Shown here: piece after piece, positions 35,700 through 43,548 of the stretch
How positions within the stretch are numbered: position 1 is the first letter of the stretch
Layout of the letters: every line of letters starts with the position of its first letter
From: Halorubellus litoreus
Lineage (GTDB): Archaea; Halobacteriota; Halobacteria; Halobacteriales; Natrialbaceae
Length of the DNA stretch: 64,000 nucleotides
Direction of reading: 5' to 3'
Assembly (NCBI RefSeq): GCF_037081675.1
Contig: NZ_JAZAQL010000005.1
Location: 248,001-312,000, forward strand
The notes under the pieces: model-generated
Databases searched by the model: none
What the model was told of the DNA's origin: nothing
The model's input: only the letters and a program-made list of their open reading frames with translations
Program-made: the position numbers and the translations under genes

Positions 35700-38405
35700 A
35701 TGACCGACGACCCGACCGAACACGGCGACGAACCGACCGAACACGGCGACGAACCGACCGAACACGGCGACGAACCGACCGAACACGGCGACGAACCGAC
35801 CGACGAAGCCATCGACGACAACGACGCTGAGCGCGCACGCGCCGACGGTGGCGCGCTCGAAGCCGCCGACGGGCACGCCCACGACGAGCACGCGATGCCG
35901 CCGACGAGTTCGTTGAAGCGCTGGTTCGTCACGACCAACCACAAGGACGTCGGGCTGCTCTACATCGCGACGAGCCTCTCGTTCCTCATGCTCGGCGGCG
36001 TCCTCGCGCTCCTCATGCGCGCCCAGCTCTGGGTGCCTCGAGCCCCAGGTGCCGGCCCGCTGTCCGCGATGGCGTACAACCAGGCCGTCAGCGTGCACGG
36101 GCTCGTGATGGTGTTCTGGTTCCTGTCACCGTTCGCGTTCGGGTTCGCGAACTACGTCGTCCCGCTCCAGATGGGCGCGAAGGACCTCGCGTTCCCGCGA
36201 CTGAACGCGCTCAGTTACTGGCTGTACCTCTCCTCGGGGGTCCTCCTGTTCGTCTCGTTCTTCCAGGGCGGGACGTTCGCGGGCGGCTGGACGATGTACG
36301 CGCCGCTGAACCTGCCCGCGTTCACGCCGAGCGTCGGCGGGAGCGCCGCCGTCCTCGCACTCATGCTGTTCGTCGCGAGCGTCACGGTGTCCTCGGTGAA
36401 CTTCCTCACCACGATGCATCGGATGCGCGCCGAAGGCCTCACGCTCCGACGGCTCCCGTTGTTCTCGTGGACCATCCTGCTGACCGTCTGGATGATGCTG
36501 TTCGCGTTCGCCGCACTCCTCGCCGCACTCCTCCTGCTCTCCGCCGACCGCCTCCTCGGAACGACGTACTTCGCGATGAACGGCGCGAACGGCGCGCTCC
36601 TGTGGACGCACCTGTTCTGGTTCTTCGGGCACCCCGAGGTCTACATCGTCTTCTTCCCCGCCCTCGGCGTGATGGCGGAGGTCTTCCAGACGTTCACGGG
36701 GCGACGCATCGTCGGCCGGAAGTGGTTCATCGCCGCGATGGTCCTCGTCGCGCTCCAGAGCTTCATCGTCTGGATGCACCACATGTTCCTCACCAGCATC
36801 AATCTCGAGATCAAGACGCTGTTCATGGCGACCACCATCGGGATATCACTCCCCTTCGACCTGATGGTGTTCTCGCTCATCTACACGATGGTGAAGGGGA
36901 AGATACGATTCAAGACGCCGTTCCTCTTCAGTTTCGGCGGCCTCCTCCTGTTCATCCTCGGCGGCATCACCGGCGTCTTCCTCGGCGCGGTCGTCCTCGA
37001 CTACGAGTTCCGCGGGACGTACTGGGTGGTCGCGCACTTCCACTACGTCATGGTCGGCGGCGTCACCGCGCTCGTCGGCGGGCTCTACTACTGGTACCCG
37101 AAGATGGTCGGGCGGATGTACGACGAGTTCCTCGGGAAGGTCCACTTCGTCCTGTACTTCGTCGGGTTCAACCTGCTGTACTTCCCGATGTTCGTCGCGT
37201 GGGAGACCCCGCGGCGCGTCTTCGACTACGACCCCGGGATGACCGTCTGGCACCAGCTGGCGACCGTCGGCGCCGTCGTCCTCGGCGCCTCCTTCCTCGT
37301 GATGATCTACAACCTCGTCACGAGCGCGTACCGCGGCGAGGTCGCCGACGAGGACCCCTGGAACTACGTCACGACCGCCGAATGGGCGGTGTCGTCGCCG
37401 CCGCCACTGGAGAACTTCCCCGGGCTGCCGTCGTACGCGAGCGGGAAACTCGAGTTCCTCGGCGGGTCCTCGAGCGCACTCGACACCGTCGACGACGACG
37501 CGCCCGCGGCCGCCGACGGCGGCACTGGCGCCGCGACCGACGGTGGCGCGCCCGCGACGCTCGAAGACTCGGCGGCGCTCGCGGCGAGCGCGCACACCGC
37601 CGAGGAGGTCCAGGCCGGCGAGGACCACCACGCGAGTCACGCGAGCATCTGGCCGTTCCTCGTCGGCGTCGGGTCGCTGTTCCTGCTCCTCGGGCTCTCC
37701 GGGTTCACGAACGCGACCTGGCCCGACGGCACGATGGGGGCGCTCCATCAGGCGTCGACGGGTCTCGGCGCCGTCGTGACCTTCGGCGCGCTCGTCGGGA
37801 TGACTCGCGAGCACTTCGTCGGCCCGAGCGGCCCCTACGGCGAGAGCTGGCCGTTCGACAAGGTCTCGAACATGAAGACGGGGATGTGGATCTTCCTCGT
37901 GAGCGACGTCGTGCTCTTCGGGGCGTTCATCGGCGCGTACGTGTTCCTCAGGTTCTCCTCGGGCTGGATCGCGTGGGAGCCCATCCCGGACAACGTCATC
38001 CCGGGGCTCATCAACACGTACCTGCTGTTGACGAGTAGCTTCACGGTCATCCTCGCGCTCGAAGCCGCCGAACGCAAGTCCCGGAACGGCGTGGTCGCGA
38101 GCCTCGTCGCGACGGTCGTCCTCGGCGTCGGGTTCCTCGGGAACAAGGCCATCGAGTGGGAGCACCTCTTCAACGACAAGGGCATCTGGATCGACTCCGG
38201 TATCCGCGAGTCCACGTTCTTCGTGACGACGGGCCTGCACGCGGCGCACGTCATCGTCGGCCTCGTCATCACGCTGTACATGATACTCAGGGCGTGGAAC
38301 GGCGCGTACCTCGACGACGCCTCGCCCGTGGAGCACTTCGGGCTCTACTGGCACTTCGTCGACATCGTGTGGCTGTTCCTGTTCCCGCTGTTCTACATCC
38401 TCTAA
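35700..38405 (+). CDS. Fused cytochrome c oxidase subunits I and III
   Basis: This 901-residue protein is the catalytic heme-copper subunit joined to subunit III. The subunit I part (about 65-560) has TTNHKDVGLLY, VSVHGLVMVFWF (heme ligand His), WFFGHPEVYI (CuB His and cross-linked Tyr), HHMF (CuB His pair) and HFHYVMVG (heme a and a3 His). After a polar Asp/Ala linker (about 575-640) the subunit III part (about 645-901) has FLVSDVVLFGAFIGAYVFL and ends FGLYWHFVDIVWLFLFPLFYIL. The I-III fusion is known in other archaea and some bacteria. The first 40 residues contain four copies of a heptad TEHGDEP, unusual for this family and predicted to face the cytoplasm. It couples O2 reduction to proton pumping. 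Confidence 0.95.
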   Translation: MTDDPTEHGDEPTEHGDEPTEHGDEPTEHGDEPTDEAIDDNDAERARADGGALEAADGHAHDEHAMPPTSSLKRWFVTTNHKDVGLLYIATSLSFLMLGGVLALLMRAQLWVPRAPGAGPLSAMAYNQAVSVHGLVMVFWFLSPFAFGFANYVVPLQMGAKDLAFPRLNALSYWLYLSSGVLLFVSFFQGGTFAGGWTMYAPLNLPAFTPSVGGSAAVLALMLFVASVTVSSVNFLTTMHRMRAEGLTLRRLPLFSWTILLTVWMMLFAFAALLAALLLLSADRLLGTTYFAMNGANGALLWTHLFWFFGHPEVYIVFFPALGVMAEVFQTFTGRRIVGRKWFIAAMVLVALQSFIVWMHHMFLTSINLEIKTLFMATTIGISLPFDLMVFSLIYTMVKGKIRFKTPFLFSFGGLLLFILGGITGVFLGAVVLDYEFRGTYWVVAHFHYVMVGGVTALVGGLYYWYPKMVGRMYDEFLGKVHFVLYFVGFNLLYFPMFVAWETPRRVFDYDPGMTVWHQLATVGAVVLGASFLVMIYNLVTSAYRGEVADEDPWNYVTTAEWAVSSPPPLENFPGLPSYASGKLEFLGGSSSALDTVDDDAPAAADGGTGAATDGGAPATLEDSAALAASAHTAEEVQAGEDHHASHASIWPFLVGVGSLFLLLGLSGFTNATWPDGTMGALHQASTGLGAVVTFGALVGMTREHFVGPSGPYGESWPFDKVSNMKTGMWIFLVSDVVLFGAFIGAYVFLRFSSGWIAWEPIPDNVIPGLINTYLLLTSSFTVILALEAAERKSRNGVVASLVATVVLGVGFLGNKAIEWEHLFNDKGIWIDSGIRESTFFVTTGLHAAHVIVGLVITLYMILRAWNGAYLDDASPVEHFGLYWHFVDIVWLFLFPLFYIL
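35712..35795 (+). repeat. Four 21-bp tandem repeats in the oxidase gene
   Basis: Identical 21-bp units start at 35712, 35733, 35754 and 35775. Each encodes the heptapeptide PTEHGDE, so the reading frame is preserved. Perfect identity at the DNA level indicates recent expansion. Copy number may vary between strains. Confidence 0.9.
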
Positions 38406-38409
38406 GACA

Positions 38410-38673
38410 ATGACCAGACTCAGACTCTACACGGCGATATACGTGGTACTGTTCGTCTCGGCGACGGTGCAGGTGCTCGTCGAGCAGGCGGGCATGGCGT
38501 ACCAGACGGCGCTCGCGCTCATCCTGGCGCTGTCGTTCGTGAAGGCCGTCATCGTCGCGGCGTACTACCAGCATCTGCGCTGGGAGCCCCGGTCGTTGAC
38601 GTACCTCATGGGCATCGGCCTGCTGGCGGTACTGGCGTTGACCGTCGCGGCGACGTACTCCATCACCCCATGA
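38410..38673 (+). CDS. Cytochrome c oxidase subunit IV-like protein
   Basis: This 87-residue membrane protein has three helices (about 7-24, 32-51 and 62-83) and the family phrase FVKAVIVAAYYQHLRWEPR, in which the YYxHLR segment is typical of prokaryotic COX4/CtaF-type subunits. It starts 4 bp after the stop of the fused I/III gene and overlaps the next gene by four bases (ATGA), so it belongs to the same operon. Its role is accessory, in oxidase assembly or stability. Confidence 0.85.
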   Translation: MTRLRLYTAIYVVLFVSATVQVLVEQAGMAYQTALALILALSFVKAVIVAAYYQHLRWEPRSLTYLMGIGLLAVLALTVAATYSITP

Positions 38674-39011
38674 CCGCGCCGAACCCGTTCGTCGTCGGTG
38701 CGGTCGCGGTCGTGGTGCTCGCGCAGGTGCCGCTGGTCGCGTACCTGTCGCGGCACGTCGAGCTCGACGAAGACGCGGAGCGCCCGGACGCGTCGAAGGG
38801 CTACGTGACGTACGGGACCGTCGACGCACGGCCGGCGTCGAACGTGGACGCGCGCGGCGACGGCTCGGGCGCGGTCGCCGCGGGCCCGGGCGGCGACGGC
38901 GCGGTCGCGTGCCCCGAGTGCGGGTCGGTGGTGCGCTCGGCGTACGCGTTCTGTGGAGCCTGCGCGACCCGGATTCCGCCGGAGGGCCCGACCGGGGGTG
39001 ACCGTCGGTGA
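38670..39011 (+). CDS. Membrane-anchored zinc-ribbon protein of the oxidase operon
   Basis: This 113-residue protein has one N-terminal membrane helix (about 6-25), a flexible Gly/Ala/Asp linker and a C-terminal zinc ribbon (CPECGSVVRSAYAFCGACA, four cysteines near residues 81-99). Its ATG overlaps the stop of the subunit IV gene, and its own stop is overlapped by the GTG of the next gene, so translation is coupled. The function is unknown. Location suggests a part in oxidase maturation or regulation, which is an inference. Confidence 0.78.
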   Translation: MTAPNPFVVGAVAVVVLAQVPLVAYLSRHVELDEDAERPDASKGYVTYGTVDARPASNVDARGDGSGAVAAGPGGDGAVACPECGSVVRSAYAFCGACATRIPPEGPTGGDRR

Positions 39012-39223
39012 CGTCGCGACGCGAACGACTCGCGTGGGCGGCGCTGTTCTCGCTCGCACCCGCCACTGGTATCGCGTTCGCGACCGCGAAGGTCGGGCTG
39101 ACGACGCTCGCGGACCCCCTCGTCGTCGCCGCGTTCGCGGTCACGGCCGTCGTGATGTTCGGGTTCATGTTCCTCGCGGCGAGCGTCGGGTCGACGGACG
39201 TCCCCCAGGAGCGCTTCGAGTAA
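39008..39223 (+). CDS. Small membrane protein in the oxidase operon
   Basis: This 71-residue protein has two hydrophobic helices (about 9-28 and 35-58), a basic N-terminus MTSRRERLAW and an acidic tail DVPQERFE. The GTG start at 39008 overlaps the upstream stop codon (GTGA), the typical coupling of tightly packed operons. No family is recognised. Confidence 0.7.
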   Translation: MTSRRERLAWAALFSLAPATGIAFATAKVGLTTLADPLVVAAFAVTAVVMFGFMFLAASVGSTDVPQERFE

Positions 39224-39320
39224 CGCTCCCGCACTCCTCGCCCCGACCCCCCACTCGCCGTGCGTCGTGCAAACACGCCCCATAGATTTAGGCGGTCCGC
39301 GTGCGAAGGACCCGCCACAG

Positions 39321-39512
39321 ATGGGATTCGAAGGCTTCGCGTACCTCGGCGCGGTCGTCGGCGTCGCACTCGGGATGGTCGCGCTCCTCGCAGCCGAGTA
39401 CTTCAACGGGGTCGACGTCCTCCTCCCCGTCGGCGGCGGCCTCGCGCTCGTCTCCGTCGGCGCGATAACGTTCCTCATCAGCCAGAACGACCCGCCAGCG
39501 CACGAGCACTGA
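39321..39512 (+). CDS. Small two-helix membrane protein
   Basis: This 63-residue protein, MGFEGFAYLGAVVGVALGMV..., has two membrane segments (about 5-24 and 31-52) and a polar end QNDPPAHEH. ATG 39321 follows a TATA-like CATAGATTTAGG at about 39280-39292, with spacing of about 30-35 nt. The frame continues upstream to 39267 but that part is not hydrophobic or conserved-looking. It is the last plus-strand gene of the oxidase region. Confidence 0.65.
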   Translation: MGFEGFAYLGAVVGVALGMVALLAAEYFNGVDVLLPVGGGLALVSVGAITFLISQNDPPAHEH

Positions 39513-39542
39513 CCGCGCCCGTGGCGCCGTGACGGACGAGCC

Positions 39543-39950
39543 CTACAGGAACCCGCTCCCGAGCGCGACCATGTACACGAGCACGAGTACCGTGTAGAGC
39601 GCCGCCAGTCCCGCGACCACGCGCAGGTGGAAGTAGAACAACTCGTCCTCCTCCGCGGCGAGCGCGTCCGCGTACGCCTCGCGCTCGCTCGCCGAGCACG
39701 CGTCCTCGTGGACCTCGCCGACGTGGAGGTCGTACGCCGCCCGCGTCGCGAACGGCCGGTCGCAGTACGGGCACGCGCCCGCGACCGACTCGCCGTCGCG
39801 CACGAGCGTCTCGAGGCCCGCGCGGTCGACGCCGCGACCAGCCGCGACAGTGCCTCGGTCCTCGCCAAGGGTTTCGGCGTCGCTGGCGGGCACTTGGGCG
39901 TCGCTCCCGCCGCGTTCGGACTCGGTCGTGACCGGTTCGTTCTCGCTCAT
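39543..39950 (-). CDS. C2H2-type zinc finger protein with C-terminal membrane helix
   Basis: This 135-residue protein has an acidic disordered N-terminus, a single C2H2-like finger CPYCDRPFATRAAYDLHVGE followed by VHED (Cys-x2-Cys and two His, about residues 64-86), and one C-terminal membrane helix (about 111-133). Its ATG overlaps the stop of the upstream membrane-protein gene (ATGA), so it is the last gene of a three- or four-gene minus-strand operon convergent with the oxidase genes. Similar tail-anchored finger proteins are common near haloarchaeal oxidase genes, with no known function. Confidence 0.8.
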   Translation of the reverse strand: MSENEPVTTESERGGSDAQVPASDAETLGEDRGTVAAGRGVDRAGLETLVRDGESVAGACPYCDRPFATRAAYDLHVGEVHEDACSASEREAYADALAAEEDELFYFHLRVVAGLAALYTVLVLVYMVALGSGFL

Positions 39951-41425
39951 AGGTATACTGGATTGACGAACGGTTGGCCGATGACCCACGCGCTCGTCAT
40001 CGTGTACGCGACCATCACGACGACGAAGGGGTACTGGCTGCGGATCGGTCGCAGCAACCCGGGGAACACCTCGAGGGCGAGCGCGTGGGCGACCCAGACC
40101 GCGAGCAGGTGGCCGACGACGACGAACCCGAGTTCGACCGTCCCGAACCACCCAGGGACGACCGCGACCTGCGGGACGCCCCCGCCACCGAGCGGGTGCT
40201 TGAGAACCGATTCGAGCGCGGGCGACAGCGAGAGGAAGTACCCGAGGAAGTGCGCGACGTGATAGCCGGCGGCGATGGGGACGAGCGCCGGCGCGAACCA
40301 CGCCTCGATGGCCGCCGGCGACAGCCGGCTGTCGACGATGGCGCGCGACCGCGTCGCGGCGACTCGATACAGCCAGCGGAACAGCGCAAACCCGGCGAGC
40401 AGCGCGACGAGGTAGACGGCGAGCGCGGGGACGCCGGCCTCGACGACCACGGGCGCCAGGTCGTTCCACGCTGGTGTCGTCACGAGCCCGTCGAACGTCG
40501 TCGACCACAGGAGCGCTATCACGAACGTGGTCGCTCCCGACTCCCTCCCGAGCAGCGCGGTCGTCCCTGCCTCCCCGCCGAGGAGGGCTGGCGTTCCCGC
40601 TTCGCCGTGCAGCCGTTCGCGGGCGCCGGCGACGAGCCCGCTCCCGGGGAGTCGGAGACGAACGCCGTCGGCGTCGCGCTGGAGTGGCGCGAGCCGCCCG
40701 TAGACGGCGAAGACGCGCGACACCGGGTCGACGCGCTCGAACCACGCATCGGGCCCGTACCGGTACGCGCCGGCGAGCGCGAGCAGCGAGTACGCCGCGA
40801 CGACGACGCCGAGCGCTCGCGGGTCCGCGGCGAGCGGACTGACGACCTCGACGTACACGAGCGCGAGCAATCCGACGACCGCCGGCCACGCGCCGTGGTC
40901 AGCCGGGAGGTCGCGACCGCCAGCGCCGGGGAGCAAGGTGGCGATGGTCCGCCACGGGTTCACGAGCGGCCAGGCGTTCCCGACGAGGTACGTCGAGATC
41001 GCGAACCCCGCCCACCACCCGATCCAGACGACGACGATGGCGAAGTTCGCCGTCGGGTCCGTCGACCCGACCGCGGCCGCGCGCAGGACGAGGGCGAGTC
41101 CGAGGACGCCCGCGGCGCGCGTCGCGAGGACGAGTGCGCGGCGGAGCGTCGCGGTCGTCGGGACGAGAGCGCTCCACGCGTTGATGGCGCGGATGCCCTC
41201 GTGGTCCGTGAGGAGGCTCGTGCCGAGGAACGACCCGCCGACGAGGACGCCGCCGGTCGCGACGGTCAACCACGACGGGACCGTCCCGACGTTCACGGCG
41301 TCCGAGAGGGCGCCGACGTGGAGCGGCGCGAACGCGCCGATCGAGGTGGCGGCCGCCATGAGCGTTGAATCCAGGAGGACGCCGACCGCCGCGGCGGCGG
41401 CCGCGAGGAGGAACTGCCGGATCAC
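39947..41425 (-). CDS. Polytopic membrane protein of unknown function (about 12 helices)
   Basis: This 492-residue, highly hydrophobic protein has a first helix at residues 4-24 and about a dozen segments in all, including SLLALAGAYRYGPDAWFERVD in a loop and GYHVAHFLGYFLSLSPALES with histidines near the C-terminal third. It contains a short imperfect repeat (GEAGTPALLGGEAGTTALLG). The GTG at 41425 is chosen because it overlaps the stop of the upstream gene as GTGA, and because the open frame beyond it is a shadow. No transporter or enzyme motif is recognised. Coupling to the neighbours and position opposite the oxidase cluster suggest a linked role in respiration or metal/heme handling, as inference only. 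Confidence 0.75.
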   Translation of the reverse strand: MIRQFLLAAAAAAVGVLLDSTLMAAATSIGAFAPLHVGALSDAVNVGTVPSWLTVATGGVLVGGSFLGTSLLTDHEGIRAINAWSALVPTTATLRRALVLATRAAGVLGLALVLRAAAVGSTDPTANFAIVVVWIGWWAGFAISTYLVGNAWPLVNPWRTIATLLPGAGGRDLPADHGAWPAVVGLLALVYVEVVSPLAADPRALGVVVAAYSLLALAGAYRYGPDAWFERVDPVSRVFAVYGRLAPLQRDADGVRLRLPGSGLVAGARERLHGEAGTPALLGGEAGTTALLGRESGATTFVIALLWSTTFDGLVTTPAWNDLAPVVVEAGVPALAVYLVALLAGFALFRWLYRVAATRSRAIVDSRLSPAAIEAWFAPALVPIAAGYHVAHFLGYFLSLSPALESVLKHPLGGGGVPQVAVVPGWFGTVELGFVVVGHLLAVWVAHALALEVFPGLLRPIRSQYPFVVVMVAYTMTSAWVIGQPFVNPVYL

Positions 41426-42123
41426 GCTCCCCCCGTCCCCGGTCGCCACGCGAGGAGGACGACGGCCGCGACGAACGCGACCGTGGACAGGTCCATCGAG
41501 TACGCGTACAGCGCGTTCGCGACCGCCTCCCCGCCGAGTGCGGCGGCGAGCAGCGACGCGAACACCGGCCACGAGCAGCTCGCGCACGACAGCAGGCCGA
41601 GGGCGCCGCTCGCGGCCGAGGCGGCGGTGTCGACGACCGCGGCGTACGTGAGGTACGCGAGCGCGACGTACCCGACGACCTTGTACGGGACGAGCGTCAG
41701 CGTCAGCGACGGTGCGTCGAGGACGACCGTCGGCCCCCAGCCCGGCGGGAGCGCGGTGAACACCGCGAGGTCGACGCCCGCGCCGTGCGAGTGCCCGCTC
41801 CCGAGGACGGCGACGTCGACGAGGCCGCCGGCGAACGCGAGCGTCGCGAGGTACGCGCCCGCGACCGAAAGCGCCGCTCGGCGCGCGACCGCGCTCCCCG
41901 TTCGCGGGACGTCCACCGCGAACACCGCCCACAGGCCGAGATTTATCCACACGAACGGGTAGAGGAGGTACCGGACGCTCGTCGCGCTCGCGCCCGTCAG
42001 GCCGAGGTAGCCAGCGAGCAGCGCGAGCTCGGCGAGGACGACCGCGGCGAGTGCGAGGGCTGCGGGCCGCGTCGCTCGTCGCCGGACCGCCGCTATCGAG
42101 CGCGATGCCTCGGTGTCCGTCAT
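41422..42123 (-). CDS. Membrane protein with CASC motif, unknown function
   Basis: This 233-residue protein has about seven hydrophobic segments. Near residues 180-200 it has LLSCASCSWPVFASLLAAAL, a cysteine pair within the membrane that resembles metal- or redox-active sites of small membrane proteins, and a loop LGSGHSHGAG with two histidines. It overlaps the GTG of the following gene (stop at 41422-41424) and lies 6 bp after the stop of the gene upstream, so it is in the same operon. The family is not recognised with confidence. Confidence 0.75.
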   Translation of the reverse strand: MTDTEASRSIAAVRRRATRPAALALAAVVLAELALLAGYLGLTGASATSVRYLLYPFVWINLGLWAVFAVDVPRTGSAVARRAALSVAGAYLATLAFAGGLVDVAVLGSGHSHGAGVDLAVFTALPPGWGPTVVLDAPSLTLTLVPYKVVGYVALAYLTYAAVVDTAASAASGALGLLSCASCSWPVFASLLAAALGGEAVANALYAYSMDLSTVAFVAAVVLLAWRPGTGGA

Positions 42124-42129
42124 CCCGAG

Positions 42130-42543
42130 TCAGCCGACGAGGAGCTTCAGGGCGATGGCGAGCACCGCGACCATCGACATGAACCACGCGCTCAACCCGA
42201 CGGCGTGCGCGTTCCCGAGGCCGTGCGAGCGCCCGAGGTAGTACACGCCCCACGCGAGGTACGCGAGCACGAGCACGGCGACCGCGCCGACGAACACCAT
42301 CGGGTCCGGGCCGAGGACGGCCGCCGCCGCGACGAACCCGATGATGACGAGCGCTGCGAGCGTCATCTTCGGGTCCACGCGCACGCCGCGCTGCGACCCC
42401 GCGCCGACCGCGATACCGCGGGCCTTCACGCCGAGCGTGTGACTGTACGCCCGAACCGCCTGCGCTCGTGTCACGAGCACGAACACCGCCGCGAGCAACG
42501 CCACCATCACGAGCGTGCTCGCGACGAACGCACCATTAGCCAT
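42130..42543 (-). CDS. Four-helix membrane protein, first gene of the operon opposite the oxidase
   Basis: This 137-residue protein has helices at about 5-22, 60-80, 84-104 and 113-135, with a basic loop (TRAQAVRAYSHTLGVKARG) and YYLGRSHGLGNAHAVG before the last helix. ATG 42543 (MANGAFVAS) is chosen. An upstream in-frame start at 42576 would add 11 polar residues across the likely promoter. It begins a tightly spaced minus-strand operon of three unknown membrane proteins and the zinc-finger protein. Confidence 0.7.
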   Translation of the reverse strand: MANGAFVASTLVMVALLAAVFVLVTRAQAVRAYSHTLGVKARGIAVGAGSQRGVRVDPKMTLAALVIIGFVAAAAVLGPDPMVFVGAVAVLVLAYLAWGVYYLGRSHGLGNAHAVGLSAWFMSMVAVLAIALKLLVG

Positions 42544-42650
42544 GATATCACATACCACATCGAGGTTCGGGCTCAAATGTGTTTCCCTCGCCCGGATGCT
42601 CGACCCCGCAAGCGATCAGCGCCGACGGTACCCGCCACCGACCGCTCCGC

Positions 42651-42953
42651 TCACTCCTGCTGGGCGAGTCGTCGCTCGTGCTTCTCCGCACCGATACTCA
42701 GCCCGGCCTTCGCCTGGTCGGCACTGTCGAACTCGAGATCCTCGACGGGGACGTCGTGGACGTCGTCGTACGCTTCGAGGACGTACGTGTGGTAGTACTG
42801 GACGGCTCGCCGCGCGTTCTGCGCCGGACTCCCGCTGAGGACGTCCGTCGTCAACGCCAGGTGCACGACCTCCGGGTACGGGAGGCCGAGCACTTCCTGA
42901 GCCGCCGTGATCGCCTCGTGATCCTCGTCGCGGATGCGCACTGGCTCCGACAT
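42651..42953 (-). CDS. Small cytosolic haloarchaeal protein, possibly DNA-binding (antitoxin-like N-terminus)
   Basis: This 100-residue protein starts MSEPVRIRDEDHEAI and continues with a helix (TAAQEVLGLPYPEVVHLALT) whose pattern, a short strand then two helices, recalls ribbon-helix-helix antitoxin N-termini. The rest is acidic and helical. ATG 42953 is chosen because the longer frame to 43094 is glycine-rich and non-coding in appearance. No toxin gene is adjacent on the same strand. The function is unknown. Confidence 0.6.
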   Translation of the reverse strand: MSEPVRIRDEDHEAITAAQEVLGLPYPEVVHLALTTDVLSGSPAQNARRAVQYYHTYVLEAYDDVHDVPVEDLEFDSADQAKAGLSIGAEKHERRLAQQE

Positions 42954-43225
42954 ACGCAGCGATAACCCAACCATCCCGTTAAGTGTAACGAACTGTAACA
43001 GCGCGTTTCGGAGTGTAACGCCAGGTGCTCTCGACCTTTCACCACCAGTACCACGCCCCGACCCGCCACCCCAACCGCCAGCACCCCCCAGCACCCACCA
43101 CCAACCACTAAGTTATGTTGCGAGAACGCAGTACTGCAACGGGATAGCTCTAATCAAATCTGGTATTGTTTATAAAAGAATGATGGCTCCCCGCGGGGTT
43201 CTACAAAGGAGATTACATCACCTGA
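42954..43225. other. Left border of the AT-richer island
   Basis: Base composition changes near 43110 from haloarchaeal GC-rich to mixed. A TATA-like TTTATAAAA lies at about 43169-43177. Nothing else is recognised. No copy of the tRNA-Val 3' end is seen at this side. Confidence 0.35.
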
Positions 43226-43312
43226 ATGCGTCAACAGCAGGGTCGTCACATTGTTCAAAGATTCCGTGATGATTCCTCGGCGGTGCATCTTGAACCCCCG
43301 CGAGAGGCGTGA
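43226..43312 (+). CDS. Possible 28-residue leader peptide of the island cassette
   Basis: ATG at 43226 opens a short frame (MRQQQGRHIVQRFRDDSS...) ending TGA at 43310-43312. It lies about 50 nt after TTTATAAAA (43169-43177), and its end abuts a Shine-Dalgarno-like AAGGAGG used by the next frame. It is too short to judge by composition. Listed because the arrangement resembles a coupled operon start. Confidence 0.25.
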   Translation: MRQQQGRHIVQRFRDDSSAVHLEPPREA

Positions 43313-43320
43313 AGGAGGCT

Positions 43321-43548
43321 ATGACGGGCCTCCATACTCTCCGTTTCCCAACTCCCGATGACCGTGAATTTCAGCGGCTCAGGCAAGAGAAGATCGACAA
43401 TCAAGCCAAACTGCGACAGGTTAATGGGACTCAGAGGGGGATTTATTGTTGGCTGATATTTATAACTGGAGAGGGCATTGACGGGGTATGCGTGATTCCA
43501 GCCGTCAAATATTGGACGAAAAAGTTGACGAGTTTATCAAAACGATAG
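43321..43548 (+). CDS. Hypothetical 75-residue protein in the island
   Basis: ATG 43321 is preceded by a strong Shine-Dalgarno-like AAGGAGG (43312-43318), rare in this leaderless-rich genome. The product (MTGLHTLRFPTPDDREFQRL...) is basic in the middle (REFQRLRQEKIDNQAKLRQ, likely helical). It overlaps the start of the HEPN-like gene by 61 bp in another frame. Codon use is of the mixed type seen in the whole island. It may be a small partner of the next gene or a chance frame. The HEPN-like gene also has its own TATA box inside this frame. Confidence 0.35.
   Translation: MTGLHTLRFPTPDDREFQRLRQEKIDNQAKLRQVNGTQRGIYCWLIFITGEGIDGVCVIPAVKYWTKKLTSLSKR
43458..43466 (+). promoter_or_regulatory. TATA box of the HEPN-like gene
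   Basis: ATATTTATA (43458-43466) is centred about 26 nt before ATG 43488, the spacing of a haloarchaeal leaderless promoter. It supports 43488 as the true start. Confidence 0.55.

Noticed and set aside
43309..43320. GTG start for the small island protein
   Set aside because: It lies before the Shine-Dalgarno-like AAGGAGG. The ATG at 43321 is correctly spaced behind that site.
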